Part shown: positions 26,137 to 35,953 of the stretch, piece after piece | Position numbering within the stretch: the stretch's first letter is position 1 | Layout of the letters: every line of letters starts with the position of its first letter | Assembly: GCF_000302535.1 (NCBI RefSeq) | Contig: NC_018708.1 | Coordinates: forward strand, 1,488,001-1,552,000 | Direction: 5' to 3' | DNA: 64,000 nt | Origin: Acidovorax sp. KKS102 | Lineage (GTDB): Bacteria > Pseudomonadota > Gammaproteobacteria > Burkholderiales > Burkholderiaceae_C | Notes under the pieces: generated by a model | The model's database searches: none | Seen by the model: the letters and a program-made list of their open reading frames with translations, nothing else | What the model was told of the DNA's origin: nothing | Made by a program: the position numbers and the translations under genes

Positions 26137-26979
26137 ATGACTTTGGTAGCAATCATTCTGGCCACCCTGGCCGCTGGTATCGGCAGCGTGTGGCTGGCCG
26201 CCTTGCTCATGCGGCTGGGCCTGGGTGGGCGGGGCGACAGCGTGGGCCCGCAGCACCTGCTGAGCCTGGCGGCGGGTGCCCTGCTGGCCACGGCCTTCAT
26301 GCACCTGCTGCCCGAGGCGTTCGAGAGCCAGGCCGGCGCCCACGACCTGTTTGCCACCCTGCTGGTGGGGGTGGTGTTCTTCTTCCTGCTCGACAAGGCC
26401 GAGCTGTGGCACCACGGGCACGAGCACAGCCACGCGGAGACCGCCGCACACAGCCACGCCCCACACGACCACGGCCGCGCGCATGACCACAGCCATGGCC
26501 ATGCCCACCACCATCACCACGGCCCCCGTTCGGGCGGCTGGGCGGTGCTGACGGGCGACAGCGTGCATTGTTTTGGCGACGGCATCCTGATCGCGTCCGC
26601 CTTCATGGCTGACATCCGCCTGGGCGTGATCGCCGCTGTGTCGGTGCTGGCGCACGAGGTGCCGCACCACATGGGCGATCTGGTGGTGCTGCGCCAGACC
26701 AGTCCCAACCGCCGCATGGCGCTGGTGAAGGTGTCGCTGGCAGGCGCCGTGACGGCGCTGGGCGGCGTGGTGGGCTACTTTCTGGTGGGCCAGTTGCAGG
26801 ACTTCCTGCCGTACTTCCTGGCCGTGGCGTCGAGCAGCTTTGTGTACGTGGCGCTGGCCGATTTGATCCCCCAGCTGCAAAAGCGCCTCACGGCCAGGGA
26901 GACCATTGCGCAGATTGCCTGGCTGATCGTGGGCATGGTGATCGTGACGCTGGTGAGCGGGGCGGCGCACGCGCATTGA
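26137..26979 (+). CDS. ZIP-family divalent metal transporter
   Basis: 280 residues, polytopic inner-membrane protein. Transmembrane helices are seen at the N-terminus (TLVAIILATLAAGIGSVWLA), around 45-85, and four more after residue 145. Between them is a His-rich cytoplasmic loop (about 92-128; HEHSHAETAAHSHAPHDH), typical of ZIP proteins. The metal site motifs are HCFGDGILIASAF and HEVPHHMGD, variants of the canonical HNxxDG and HEIPxExGD; a Glu is replaced by His and Asn by Cys, so metal preference may differ. Probably zinc. Short gap to the DLH terminator; probably monocistronic. Confidence 0.87.
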   Translation: MTLVAIILATLAAGIGSVWLAALLMRLGLGGRGDSVGPQHLLSLAAGALLATAFMHLLPEAFESQAGAHDLFATLLVGVVFFFLLDKAELWHHGHEHSHAETAAHSHAPHDHGRAHDHSHGHAHHHHHGPRSGGWAVLTGDSVHCFGDGILIASAFMADIRLGVIAAVSVLAHEVPHHMGDLVVLRQTSPNRRMALVKVSLAGAVTALGGVVGYFLVGQLQDFLPYFLAVASSSFVYVALADLIPQLQKRLTARETIAQIAWLIVGMVIVTLVSGAAHAH

Positions 26980-27042
26980 TGCGCTGGGGGGCGCCTTGAC
27001 TTTGCTCAAGGCGGAACCGGGCGGTTATGCCATGCTGGACGC

Positions 27043-28875
27043 ATGACCGCTCCAAACGCCAGCACCGTCTCCCTGGGCCTGCTCGCCCAGCCCACGCGTT
27101 TTCTGTTCTTCACCGGCAAGGGCGGGGTGGGAAAAACCTCGCTGTCCACCGCCACGGCCATTGCCCTGGCGGATGCCGGGCGGAAGGTACTGCTGGTCAG
27201 CACCGACGCAGCCTCTAATCTGGATGAAATGCTGGGCGTGCCGCTGTCCAACCAGCCCGTGGCCGTGCCCGGCGTGCCGGGGCTGCACATGCTCAATATC
27301 GACCCCGACACGGCGGCCGAAGCCTACCGCCAGCGCGTGCTGGCGCAGCTGGAGGCCACGGCCACCAGCGAAGAGCGCGCCACCGTGAGGGAGCAGCTCT
27401 CGGGTGCCTGCACCACCGAGATTGCGGCGTTCGACGAATTTGCGGCCTTGCTGGCCAGCGAAGGCGATGCGGTGGGCCACCGGTTCGACCATGTGGTGTT
27501 TGACACCGCACCCACCGGCCACACCCTGCGTCTGCTGAGCCTGCCCAAGGCCTGGACCGGATTCTTGGCGGGCAATGACCGGGGCGCCTCGTGCCTGGGC
27601 CCGCACTCGGGCCTCAAGATGCAGGAGGCGCGCTTCAACGCAGCCCTGGCCGCGCTGAGCGACCCGGCCCTGACCACCGTGGTGCTGGTCACCCGCCCCG
27701 ACCCCCGCCCCATGCAGGAGGCCGCACGCACGGCAGTGGAGCTGCGCGCCCTGGGCTTGGCCCACCAGCGCCTGGCCATCAACGGTGTGTTCCGTGCCAG
27801 CCAGCCGGGGCAGGACGCGGTGGCCGATGCCATCGAGGCCCTGGGTCGTCAGGCCCTGGACCAGATGCCCGATGCGCTGGCGCAACTGCCGCGCGACGAG
27901 GTGCCGCTGCGCGCCTTTGACACGGTGGGCCTGCCTGCGCTGCGGGCATTGCTGAGCGGCGGCGACGTGCCTTCCAGTGCGCTCAGCGCCACAGCCGCAA
28001 CGCCCTTGCAGGCCGAACCGCTCGCAGCCCTGGCCGACGCGCTGGCCGCCAAAGGCCACGGCCTGATCATGGTGATGGGCAAGGGCGGCGTGGGCAAAAC
28101 CACCATTGCTGCCGCACTGGCCGTGGGGCTGGTGCAGCGTGGGCACAGCGTGCACCTCACCACTACCGACCCGGCCGCCCATGTGCAAAGTCAGCTCGAT
28201 GGCAGCCTGCCGGGGCTGAAGGTGGGGCGCATCGACCCCCATGCTGAAACCCAGGCCTACATCGACAAGATCATGGCCACGCGCGGCAAGGCGCTGGACG
28301 ACGCGGGCCGCGCCCTGCTGCTGGAAGACCTGCAGTCGCCCTGTACCGAAGAGGTGGCCGTGTTCCATGCCTTCAGCCGCGTGGTCAACGAAGCGCGCAG
28401 CGCCTTTGTGGTGCTGGACACGGCTCCCACCGGCCACAGCCTGCTGCTGATGGACGCCACCGGCGCCTACCACCGGCAGATGACGCAGCAGTACGAAGGC
28501 AACGTCAACGCCAAACACATCATCACGCCGCTGATGCGCCTGCAGGACGCGGACATGACCCATGTGGTCATCGTCACGCTGCCCGAGGTCACGCCCGTGA
28601 GCCAGGCCGCTGCGCTGCAGGACGACCTGCGCCGCGCCCGCATCGAGCCCTGGGCCTGGGTCATCAACAAAAGCGTGGCGGCCACGGGTACAAGCGACCC
28701 GCTGCTACAGGCCCGACTGGTGGGCGAGCAGCAGCAGACGGCACGCATTGCCAGCGGCCTGGCGCAGCGTACCTACGTGCTGCCCTGGCTGGCGACCCCG
28801 CCGGTGGGGGTGGATGCGTTGGGGCGGCTGGTGGCGGCGCCTTCTGCAGCAGCAGAAGATTTGCTATCGCATTGA
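27043..28875 (+). CDS. arsA: ArsA-family arsenite/antimonite-driven ATPase, two-domain
   Basis: 610 residues with both ATPase halves: P-loop GKGGVGKT at 25-32 and again about 346, switch motifs DTAPTGHTLRLL and DTAPTGHSLLLM. The three metalloid-binding cysteines of the family are conserved: Cys123 (ACTTEIAAF), Cys184 (ASCLGPH) and Cys434 (PCTEEVAVF). This indicates As(III)/Sb(III)-stimulated ATPase for the ArsB pump. Yet there is no arsR, arsD, arsB or arsC within the window, so its partner is elsewhere or its role differs. A dispersed repeat overlaps its last codons and supplies the stop. Confidence 0.93.
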   Translation: MTAPNASTVSLGLLAQPTRFLFFTGKGGVGKTSLSTATAIALADAGRKVLLVSTDAASNLDEMLGVPLSNQPVAVPGVPGLHMLNIDPDTAAEAYRQRVLAQLEATATSEERATVREQLSGACTTEIAAFDEFAALLASEGDAVGHRFDHVVFDTAPTGHTLRLLSLPKAWTGFLAGNDRGASCLGPHSGLKMQEARFNAALAALSDPALTTVVLVTRPDPRPMQEAARTAVELRALGLAHQRLAINGVFRASQPGQDAVADAIEALGRQALDQMPDALAQLPRDEVPLRAFDTVGLPALRALLSGGDVPSSALSATAATPLQAEPLAALADALAAKGHGLIMVMGKGGVGKTTIAAALAVGLVQRGHSVHLTTTDPAAHVQSQLDGSLPGLKVGRIDPHAETQAYIDKIMATRGKALDDAGRALLLEDLQSPCTEEVAVFHAFSRVVNEARSAFVVLDTAPTGHSLLLMDATGAYHRQMTQQYEGNVNAKHIITPLMRLQDADMTHVVIVTLPEVTPVSQAAALQDDLRRARIEPWAWVINKSVAATGTSDPLLQARLVGEQQQTARIASGLAQRTYVLPWLATPPVGVDALGRLVAAPSAAAEDLLSH

Positions 28876-28928
28876 TAGCTGCTCAGGCATATGGAACTAG
28901 CGCTAGCGGCCAAAATGGCTCGAAAAAT
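28861..28928 (+). repeat. Dispersed ~65-bp repeat, copy 3 (at arsA 3' end)
   Basis: TTTGCTATCGCATTGATAGC, then TGCTCAGGCATATGGAAC, then TAGCGCTAGCGGCCAAAAT. The first 15 nt encode the last four arsA codons and the stop (LLSH then TGA), so the reading frame ends inside the repeat. Confidence 0.8.
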
Positions 28929-28976
28929 ATCTGTAGGGATGTTCCAAGGCCCTCAAAGGCCTGCGCAGCCCTCCTG

Positions 28977-29726
28977 CTAGCGCGCCAGCTCCTCGCGCAC
29001 GGCCGCCACCTGCCGCCGCGACACCGCCAGCAGTTCGGTCGAGCCTTGCAGCCGCACGGCCCAGCCTTCGCCCTCTTCAGGGTCGTAGTGCTTTTCCAGC
29101 GCGCGCACGGCGCGGCGCGCCACCAGGGCATTGCGGTGGATGCGCAGAAAGCGCGGCGCGAACTTGGTTTCCAGCTCGCTCAGCGATCCGTCCATGATGT
29201 AGCTGCGGGTGGTGGTGCGCACGGTCACGTACTTCTGCTCGGCCTTGAAGTACAGCACCTCGGCCAGGGGCAGGCGTTCGGTGCGGCCCCGGTCCTGGAT
29301 CAGCAAGGTTTCGCCCTCGGGCAGGCTGGGCACGGCGCTGGGCCCTGCCGGGCGACTGGTTCGTTGCACCTTCGCCAGGGCCTGCTGCAGCCGCTCGCGG
29401 CGCACGGGTTTGGTGAGGTAGTCCACGGCGTCCAGCTCGAACGCGCTCACCGCGTGGTCCGCATGGGCCGTCACGAACACCACAGCCGGCGGCTGGGGCA
29501 GGGCCTGCAGCGCATGCGCCAGCGCCAGGCCGTCCTGCCCCGGCATGTGGATGTCCAGCAGCACCAGGTCATACGCACGCCCCCCGGTGGGGCCCAGCAG
29601 CGCCATGGTCTCGGCGGCGTTGGAGGCCTCTGCCACCGTGCAGCGCTGGATATCCGAGCAGTCGGACAGCAGGGTGCGCAAGCGGCTGCGCGCCAGGGCT
29701 TCGTCGTCAACGATCAGGATGTTCAT
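28977..29726 (-). CDS. algR: LytTR-family response regulator (AlgR-like)
   Basis: 249 residues. N-terminal receiver with [20 protein letters not shown], phospho-acceptor Asp in DLVLLDIHMPGQDGL, and the conserved Lys in DAVDYLTKPVRRERL. The C-terminal LytTR DNA-binding domain contains VLYFKAEQKYVTVRT, MDGSLSELE and FLRIHRNALV. The gene overlaps the sensor gene algZ by 20 nt, so the pair is co-translated. Divergence of algZ-algR from argH is the order also known from Pseudomonas. Start ATG 29726 is directly at the receiver. Confidence 0.9.
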   Translation of the reverse strand: MNILIVDDEALARSRLRTLLSDCSDIQRCTVAEASNAAETMALLGPTGGRAYDLVLLDIHMPGQDGLALAHALQALPQPPAVVFVTAHADHAVSAFELDAVDYLTKPVRRERLQQALAKVQRTSRPAGPSAVPSLPEGETLLIQDRGRTERLPLAEVLYFKAEQKYVTVRTTTRSYIMDGSLSELETKFAPRFLRIHRNALVARRAVRALEKHYDPEEGEGWAVRLQGSTELLAVSRRQVAAVREELAR

Positions 29727-30963
29727 GGGGTTTGGAGGGGGTAGGTTCGGTGGGCGCGACCACGCCACGGCGGGAGCTGCCGCGTGGGTCGCCACGCCCG
29801 CGTGGGGCCTTGCGCTGGCGGGAGGTGGGCTGGGACGTGGGGTCGGCAGCGGGCAGGGTGATGCGTACCTGGTACAGCCCGTCCTGCACACCGGCGGTGA
29901 ACTCGCCCTGCACGTCGTGCAGCAAGGCCAGCCGCGCGCGCACGTTGGCCAGTGCGATGCCGTGCCCCCGTGTGCTGGGCTCGTCGTGCCTGCCGGGTTT
30001 GCCCTCCTTGGGGGGCAGGGTGTTGGTGATGCGCACCACCACGCGGTTGCCGCGCAGCTCGGTCAGCACGCGCAGCTTGCCGCCCCGGGCGCTGGGCTCC
30101 ACGCCGTGCTTGACGGCGTTTTCCACCAGCGGTTGCAGCAGCAGCGGGGGCAGGCGCGCGCTGTCGGTGCGCGGGTCCAGGTTCCACTGCACTTGCAGGC
30201 GGTTGCCAAAACGCACCTGCTCAATGCCCAGGTAACGCCGCGCCAGGGTGATCTCCTCGGCCAGCGTGGTGGATTCGCCCTGCTCGATGAGGGCCACGCG
30301 GAACAGGTCCGACAGATCTTCAAGCAGCGACTCAGCCTTGGCCGGCTCCTCACGCACCAGCGCAATGGCGCTGTTGAGCGTGTTGAACAAAAAATGCGGG
30401 CGGATGCGCGACTGCAGCTCCGTCAGGCGCGCCGTGGTGGCGGCCGGGGTGCGGCCCCGGGCACGCAGCACCAGCGCGGCCACCAGCATGGCTGCCAGCA
30501 ATGCGCCGGTGGCAGCGCTAGCCAGCCAGGGCGGCGATGCCGACAGGCCCACCAGCGCCAGCATGGCGCAGGCATAGGCACCCGCCACGGCGCCCAGCAG
30601 CACCCCGGCGGCATATTGCTGCGCGGTGGACAGCCGCTGCAGCACCGTCTTGAGGCTGCACGCCGTGACCAGCCACACCAGCGTGGCCGGCAGCGCGCCG
30701 CCGGTCAGCAGCGCCAGGCTGGCCAGCCATGCGGACGGGCTGCTGGCGCCGTACATGGCGCCCACGCCCACCACCACCTCCACAAACAGCACGGCCCGCA
30801 GCACCACACCGACCTGGCAGGCATCGAACACCAGGGCCCGCCCGCGTGGCGGCTGCCCGCCCGGGCCGGCGCCTGCAGCCGCCCGCACGCTGCGCACGGG
30901 CCTGTGTGGCAGGGCGGAATCCGGCGGCGGGGGCTGGGTCGATAAAATTTGGGTGTTTTGCAT
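29707..30963 (-). CDS. algZ: Sensor histidine kinase of the LytS/AlgZ type
   Basis: 418 residues. Four hydrophobic segments (about 55-75, 82-105, 120-140, 147-167) form a membrane domain. Then comes the His_kinase dimerisation motif [20 protein letters not shown] with phospho-accepting His and an ATPase domain with [19 protein letters not shown] (N-box) and [13 protein letters not shown] (G-box). The C-terminal tail of about 40 residues is Arg/Pro/Ser-rich and overlaps algR. Partner of the adjacent AlgR-like regulator, divergent from argH. Confidence 0.9.
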   Translation of the reverse strand: MQNTQILSTQPPPPDSALPHRPVRSVRAAAGAGPGGQPPRGRALVFDACQVGVVLRAVLFVEVVVGVGAMYGASSPSAWLASLALLTGGALPATLVWLVTACSLKTVLQRLSTAQQYAAGVLLGAVAGAYACAMLALVGLSASPPWLASAATGALLAAMLVAALVLRARGRTPAATTARLTELQSRIRPHFLFNTLNSAIALVREEPAKAESLLEDLSDLFRVALIEQGESTTLAEEITLARRYLGIEQVRFGNRLQVQWNLDPRTDSARLPPLLLQPLVENAVKHGVEPSARGGKLRVLTELRGNRVVVRITNTLPPKEGKPGRHDEPSTRGHGIALANVRARLALLHDVQGEFTAGVQDGLYQVRITLPAADPTSQPTSRQRKAPRGRGDPRGSSRRGVVAPTEPTPSKPHEHPDR

Positions 30964-31015
30964 TGCGGCATCCGGGCAGTCCGGGTGTCTGAACCATCGG
31001 ATTATTGCCCTCCTT

Positions 31016-32485
31016 ATGTCCAAAGCCCAAGCCACCAGCGCCGACTCTGCGCCGTCCCACAACCAGCTCGACACCAAGGCACAGGCCTGGTCGGCGCTGT
31101 TTTCCGAGCCCATGAGCGACCTGGTCAAGCGCTACACCTCCAGCGTGTTCTTCGACAAGCGCCTGTGGCAGGCCGACATTGCAGGCAGCCTGGCGCACGC
31201 CGAAATGCTGGCCGCGCAAGGCATCATCAGCCCCGAAGACCACGCCTCCATCCAGCGTGGCATGGCGCAGATCAAAGAGGAGATCGAGTCCGGCGCCTTT
31301 GAGTGGAAGCTGGACCTGGAAGACGTGCACCTGAACATTGAAGCCCGCCTGACCCAGCTGGTGGGCGACGCGGGCAAGCGCCTGCACACCGGCCGTAGCC
31401 GCAACGACCAGGTGGCCACCGACGTGCGCCTGTGGCTGCGCGGCGAGATTGATTTGATCGGCGACCTGCTGAAAGAGCTGCAGGTATCGCTGGTGGACGT
31501 GGCTGAGCAGAACGTGGAGGTGATCCTGCCCGGCTTCACCCACCTGCAAGTGGCCCAGCCCGTGAGCTTTGGCCACCACATGCTGGCCTACGTGGAAATG
31601 TTCAAGCGCGACGCCGAGCGCATGGCCGATGTGCGCCGCCGCACCAACGTGCTGCCCTTGGGCAGCGCAGCATTGGCTGGCACCACTTACCCGCTGGACC
31701 GCGAGCGTGTGGCCAAAACCCTCGGGATGGACGGCGTGTGCCAGAACAGCCTGGACGCCGTGAGCGACCGCGACTTCGCCATCGAATTCACCGCCGCCGC
31801 CAGCCTGTGCATGGTGCACGTGAGCCGCTTGAGTGAAGAACTCATCATCTGGATGAGCCAGAACTTCGGCTTCATCAAGATCGCTGACCGCTTCACCACG
31901 GGCAGCTCGATCATGCCGCAGAAGAAGAACCCCGACGTGCCCGAACTCGCGCGCGGCAAGACCGGCCGCGTGGTCGGCCACCTGATGGGCCTGATCACCC
32001 TGATGAAGGGCCAACCCCTGGCCTACAACAAGGACAACCAGGAAGACAAGGAGCCGCTGTTCGACACCGTGGACACGCTCAAAGACACGCTGCGCATCTT
32101 TGCCGAGATGGTCGGCGGCCAGCTCAACCCTGCCACGGGCAAGAAGGAGGGCGGCATCACCGTCAACGCCCAGGCCATGGAGCAGGCCGCGCTCAAGGGC
32201 TACGCCACCGCCACCGACCTGGCCGACTACCTGGTCAAAAAGGGCCTGCCCTTCCGCGACGCGCACGAAACCGTGGCCCACGCCGTCAAGGCGGCGACCT
32301 CGCACGCATGTGACCTGTCAGAGCTGCCCCTGAACGTGCTGCAGGGCTTCCACCCCGCCATCGAGAAGGATGTGTACGAGTGCCTGAGCCTGCGCGGCTC
32401 GCTCAACGCCCGCAACACGCTGGGCGGCACCGCCCCCGCGCAAGTGCGTGCCCAGCTGGCCCGCCACCGCGCCCGCCTGGCTTGA
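31016..32485 (+). CDS. argH: Argininosuccinate lyase
   Basis: Cleaves argininosuccinate to arginine and fumarate. 489 residues, slightly longer than usual (about 460) because of an N-terminal extension of some 20 residues, [20 protein letters not shown]. Signature [20 protein letters not shown] holds the fumarate-lyase catalytic Ser loop. [18 protein letters not shown] and [20 protein letters not shown] are further conserved regions. The ATG at 31016 is chosen; the 53 bp separating it from algZ must hold both promoters. A Bug-type gene follows 41 nt later. Confidence 0.96.
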   Translation: MSKAQATSADSAPSHNQLDTKAQAWSALFSEPMSDLVKRYTSSVFFDKRLWQADIAGSLAHAEMLAAQGIISPEDHASIQRGMAQIKEEIESGAFEWKLDLEDVHLNIEARLTQLVGDAGKRLHTGRSRNDQVATDVRLWLRGEIDLIGDLLKELQVSLVDVAEQNVEVILPGFTHLQVAQPVSFGHHMLAYVEMFKRDAERMADVRRRTNVLPLGSAALAGTTYPLDRERVAKTLGMDGVCQNSLDAVSDRDFAIEFTAAASLCMVHVSRLSEELIIWMSQNFGFIKIADRFTTGSSIMPQKKNPDVPELARGKTGRVVGHLMGLITLMKGQPLAYNKDNQEDKEPLFDTVDTLKDTLRIFAEMVGGQLNPATGKKEGGITVNAQAMEQAALKGYATATDLADYLVKKGLPFRDAHETVAHAVKAATSHACDLSELPLNVLQGFHPAIEKDVYECLSLRGSLNARNTLGGTAPAQVRAQLARHRARLA

Positions 32486-32526
32486 TCTTTGCACTGCCGC
32501 TTGACCTTCTACCCTGGAGCTTTTTC

Positions 32527-33517
32527 ATGACAACTTCTCGCCGCAGCCTGCTGTCCCGCCTTGTACGCACCAGTGCTTTTGTGGGGGCCGCACTGGCCAT
32601 GGGCCTGGCGTCTGCCCAGCAGGCCAAGCCCATCCGCCTGCTCGTGGGTTTTCCGCCCGGCGGTGGCACGGACGCCATTGCGCGCACCTTGTCCGAGAAG
32701 CTCAAGGACGAGCTGGGCCAGCCCGTGGTGGTGGAAAACCGCCCCGGCGCGGGCGGCCAGATTGCCGCGCAGACCCTCAAGGCCTCGGCGCCCGATGGCA
32801 CCACGCTGTTCCTCACGCACGACCACACCATCTCCATCCTGCCCCAGGTGGTGAAGAACCCCGGCTACGAACCCGCGCGCGACTTTGTGGCGGTGGGCGG
32901 TTTTGCCACGTTTGTGAACGCGTTTGCGGTGTCAGGCGGCACGCCGGCCAAGTCGTTCACCGAGTACGTGGGCTGGGTCAAGGCCTCTGGCGGCGGCAAG
33001 GGGGCTGTGGGCATTCCGGCCCCGGCGTCCACGCCGGAGTTCCTGGTCAAGCTGATCGGACAAAAGTACCAGCTGGACCTGGTGGTCCGCACCCTACCGG
33101 GGCAGCGCCCCCATGATGGCCGACATGCTGGGCAACCAGATCAGCGCGGGCGTGGCCTCGGTGCAGGACTTCATGGAAAACCACAAGGCCGGCAAGGTGC
33201 GCGTGGTGGGCGTGCTGGGCACCAAGCGCCAGGCCTCCATGCCCGACGTGCCCACGTTCGACGAGATGGGTCTCAAAGGCTTTGAAGACCTGCCGTACTA
33301 CGGCATCTACGCCCCCGCCGGCACGCCGCAAAAGTTCATCACCGACTTCTCGAACGCGCTGGCCAAGGTGGTGGCCCAGCCCGACGTGCGTGAACACCTG
33401 ACTGCCATGGGCCTCACGGTGGGCTACATGTCGCCCCAGCAGCTGGCCACGCGCGAAAAGGCCTACACCGAAGCCTGGACGCGCATCATCAAGACCAGCG
33501 GGTTTGTGGCGCAGTAA
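32527..33517 (+). pseudogene. Bug/TctC-family solute-binding protein, one-base frameshift
   Basis: Periplasmic tricarboxylate-type binding protein with signal peptide MTTSRRSLLSRLVRTSAFVG and the family motif IRLLVGFPPGGGTDAIARTL. The reading frame runs normally to about 33087 (KYQLDLVV). The family continuation APYRGSAPMMADMLGNQIS then appears in the next frame, and continues to a normal stop (IIKTSGFVAQ). Removing one C near 33086-33088 restores a product of about 329 residues. It could be a genuine inactivation or a sequencing error; the rest of the gene is undamaged. Strong GGAG ribosome site. Downstream of argH by 41 nt. Confidence 0.85.
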
Positions 33518-33717
33518 GGGCCGTCAAACGGGCGGCGGGTCATACACCTGACCCCGCCCGGATTCGCAGCGCGGGCGGTGCGTCCCCTGAGGGGCCGACG
33601 TGAGGCCTTTGGCCCGATCGCCCTGGATGTTATCCGCGCGTTCAGCGTCTGCGCATTCGGTGCTGGCTGGCCTGCGCAGACCATGGCACCATCCGGCACC
33701 CACCCCGGACCTCATTC

Positions 33718-35175
33718 ATGCCCACCAGCCGCCTTCCTTCGAACTGGATCCATCACCGGTACCTGCCCCTTGCGGTGGGCGTGTGCAGCAGCACACTGGC
33801 CGCCTTGCTGGCCTGGGTGGTCATCGACATCTCGCACACCAAGGCACGTGCCGAGATTGCTGCGCAGGCGCAAAGCCACCTGCTGCAGATCCGCGACCGT
33901 CTGGACCGGCAATTGCAGAGCACGTTGTCGGTGCCCGAAACGGTGTCCGCCTTCATTGCCGCACAAGGCAGCATGTCGCCCGACATCTTTGCCACCGTGG
34001 TGGGCCGCCTGCTGGAGCACCAGCGCAATATCCGCAACCTGGCCCTGGCGCCCGACAACGTCATCAGCGATGTGTACCCGCGCGTTGGCAATGAGCGGGC
34101 GATTGGCCTGCGGTACCTGGACAACCCGCAGCAGCGTGGCGCGGTGGAGCGCGCCATCCAGACCCGCCGCACGGTCGTTGCGGGCCCCATTCCGCTGGTG
34201 CAAGGGGGGCTGGGCATCATCAGCCGCACGCCGGTGTTTCTGGCGCATCCGCCGGGGCGCGCACCGGTGGGCGGGCCCCGTTACTGGGGTATCGTGTCGC
34301 TCACCGTCAATGCCGACACCCTGTTCGCCGATGTGGGCCTGAACTCTGATCAGATGGGCTTTCAGGTGGCGGCACGTGGCCTGGACGCCATGGGCGCGCA
34401 GGGCGCGGTGTTCATCGGCCGATCCCAGTTGTTCGACGAGGAGCCCGCCACGCTCGATGTGCCTTTGCCGGGTGGCGGCAGCTGGATTCTGGGCGCCGTG
34501 CCCACCGGTGGCTGGGGGGCTGCAGGCCGCGCACCCGTGCTGGTGGTGATGCTGGCCTATGCGTTTGCGCTGGTGCTGGGGCTGTTGAGCGCGCGGCTGG
34601 TGCGCGCCCACCAGCAGGTATTGGCCCTGGCCAGCCATGACCGCCTGACAGGCTTGCCCAACCGGCGCCTGTTTGAAGACCGCTTGTCGCAGGCGGTGCT
34701 GACGGCCTACCGCGACCACCGTGCTGGCGCCTTGCTGCTGGTGGATCTGGATGGCTTCAAGGCCGTGAACGACAGTCTGGGGCACGGCAGTGGCGACCAG
34801 GTGCTGGTGCGTGTGGGGCAGCGTCTGGCCGGACTGGCGCGTGCCAACGACACCGCCGCCCGCCTGGGTGGCGACGAATTTGCCCTGGTGCTGAACGCCG
34901 TGGCGTCCCCCGAGGCCGCCATGGAAATGGCCCAGAAGGTATTGGCAGCGCTGGTGGCACCCATCGGGCTGGACAGTGGCCAACACGTGCTGACCGGTGC
35001 GAGCATCGGGGTGGCCTTGTTCCAGGGCCCTGCGGTGGAGTCCATGCCGGCGCTCATGGACCGGGCGGACCGGGCGCTGTACACCAGCAAGCGCAGCGGC
35101 AAAGGGCTGGCCACATTGGCCGAAGCCCCCGGCGCTGCAGAGTTGCCGCAGGAGACCTCGCCGCCGTTGGCCTGA
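33718..35175 (+). CDS. CHASE-domain diguanylate cyclase
   Basis: 485 residues. N-terminal TM helix (about 15-37), then a periplasmic CHASE-type sensor domain (about 45-275; RNIRNLALAPDNVISDVYP, GPIPLVQGGLGIISRTPVFL), a second TM helix (about 277-300), and a C-terminal GGDEF domain. The last has HDRLTGLPNRRLFEDRL, GGDEF and the I-site RxxD as RAND, so product inhibition is expected. ATG at 33718. Probable ligand is a small periplasmic molecule; nothing more can be said. No operon partner; a dispersed repeat follows. Confidence 0.85.
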   Translation: MPTSRLPSNWIHHRYLPLAVGVCSSTLAALLAWVVIDISHTKARAEIAAQAQSHLLQIRDRLDRQLQSTLSVPETVSAFIAAQGSMSPDIFATVVGRLLEHQRNIRNLALAPDNVISDVYPRVGNERAIGLRYLDNPQQRGAVERAIQTRRTVVAGPIPLVQGGLGIISRTPVFLAHPPGRAPVGGPRYWGIVSLTVNADTLFADVGLNSDQMGFQVAARGLDAMGAQGAVFIGRSQLFDEEPATLDVPLPGGGSWILGAVPTGGWGAAGRAPVLVVMLAYAFALVLGLLSARLVRAHQQVLALASHDRLTGLPNRRLFEDRLSQAVLTAYRDHRAGALLLVDLDGFKAVNDSLGHGSGDQVLVRVGQRLAGLARANDTAARLGGDEFALVLNAVASPEAAMEMAQKVLAALVAPIGLDSGQHVLTGASIGVALFQGPAVESMPALMDRADRALYTSKRSGKGLATLAEAPGAAELPQETSPPLA

Positions 35176-35185
35176 GAAGCATGTT

Positions 35186-35257
35186 TTGCATGAAAATCAA
35201 GCAAAAATAGCTGCAGGCGCTAGTACATAAAGCGCTTGCAGCTATATTTTTAGGAGC
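35186..35257 (-). repeat. Dispersed ~65-bp repeat, copy 4, with bidirectional terminator-like hairpin
   Basis: The arms AAAAATAGCTGCAGGCGCT and AGCGCTTGCAGCTATATTTTT form a long stem with an 11-nt loop and run of T on both sides. It sits between a + and a - gene and could end transcription of both. Confidence 0.75.
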
Positions 35258-35300
35258 GTTTGCTGCCTCGGGCCTGTCATCGTGCAGCCCCGCAACCCGG

Positions 35301-35909
35301 TCACAGCATGGCCGTGCGCTGCTGCTCGGCGCGCGATGCGCCGATGGCGGTCTCCACGTTCTTGACCTCTTCGGGCGGGGGCAGCACGGCGGGCATGCCC
35401 AGGGCCTGAATGGCCAGTTCGCGGCACCAGCCCTTGGTGTGGTACAGGTGGTGGTCCTCGTCTTTTTCCACCGCCTTGTGGGCCACCTTGAGGGTGTGGC
35501 CCACATCGCCCGTGGCCACCTTGGCCACCTGGCCCAGCAGCTCCCAGTTGGCGTGGTCCTTGGTTTCGGCATGCACCACGCATTCGCAGGCCACCAGCTG
35601 TGCGGCCTCTGGCGTGCCCGACTTTTTGGCCAGCTGCATCGCCTGGACCAGGGAGGTGCCAATGTGCTTGACCACAGCCCGTGTGGGCGACTGCGCATCG
35701 GGGTCCAGGCCCAGCGCATCGCAGATGCCGCGCACCACGTTCTGGTGCGCCAGCGTTTCTTCCAGGTAGCCTTCCCATTCCTTCTTCAGGTCGGGGTTGA
35801 TGGCGCAGGTGATGGCGGTGCGGTACACCTGTTCGCCGCCGAGTTCGGTCTCCATCATCTGCAGGACGAGGTCGTCGAGTTGATGGCTGTCGTAGTGGCT
35901 TTTGGGCAT
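35301..35909 (-). CDS. Ferritin-like protein, co-transcribed with catalase
   Basis: 202 residues, all helical, no signal peptide. METELGGEQVYRTAI, KKEWEGYLEETLAHQNVVRG and CECVVHAETKDHANWELL carry the Glu/His ligand spacing of a four-helix ferritin-like di-iron bundle, and VEKDEDHHLYHTKGWCRELA adds more. I do not recognise the exact subfamily. The strong ribosome site AAGGAGTCACC precedes the ATG, and the catalase gene ends 44 nt upstream on the same strand, so the two form an operon probably aimed at iron handling or peroxide. Confidence 0.7.
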   Translation of the reverse strand: MPKSHYDSHQLDDLVLQMMETELGGEQVYRTAITCAINPDLKKEWEGYLEETLAHQNVVRGICDALGLDPDAQSPTRAVVKHIGTSLVQAMQLAKKSGTPEAAQLVACECVVHAETKDHANWELLGQVAKVATGDVGHTLKVAHKAVEKDEDHHLYHTKGWCRELAIQALGMPAVLPPPEEVKNVETAIGASRAEQQRTAML

Positions 35910-35953
35910 GGTGACTCCTTGGGGGGTGGGTGAACAAAAAGGGGGCGATGCGG

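Noticed and set aside
26430-26530. Dense CAC/CAT repeats that look like a tandem DNA repeat
   Set aside because: They encode the His-rich metal loop of the ZIP transporter and have no regular DNA period.
34300-34420. EAL or HD-GYP phosphodiesterase domain near the CHASE-GGDEF protein
   Set aside because: No EAL motif or HD-GYP motif occurs in any of the three GGDEF proteins of the window.
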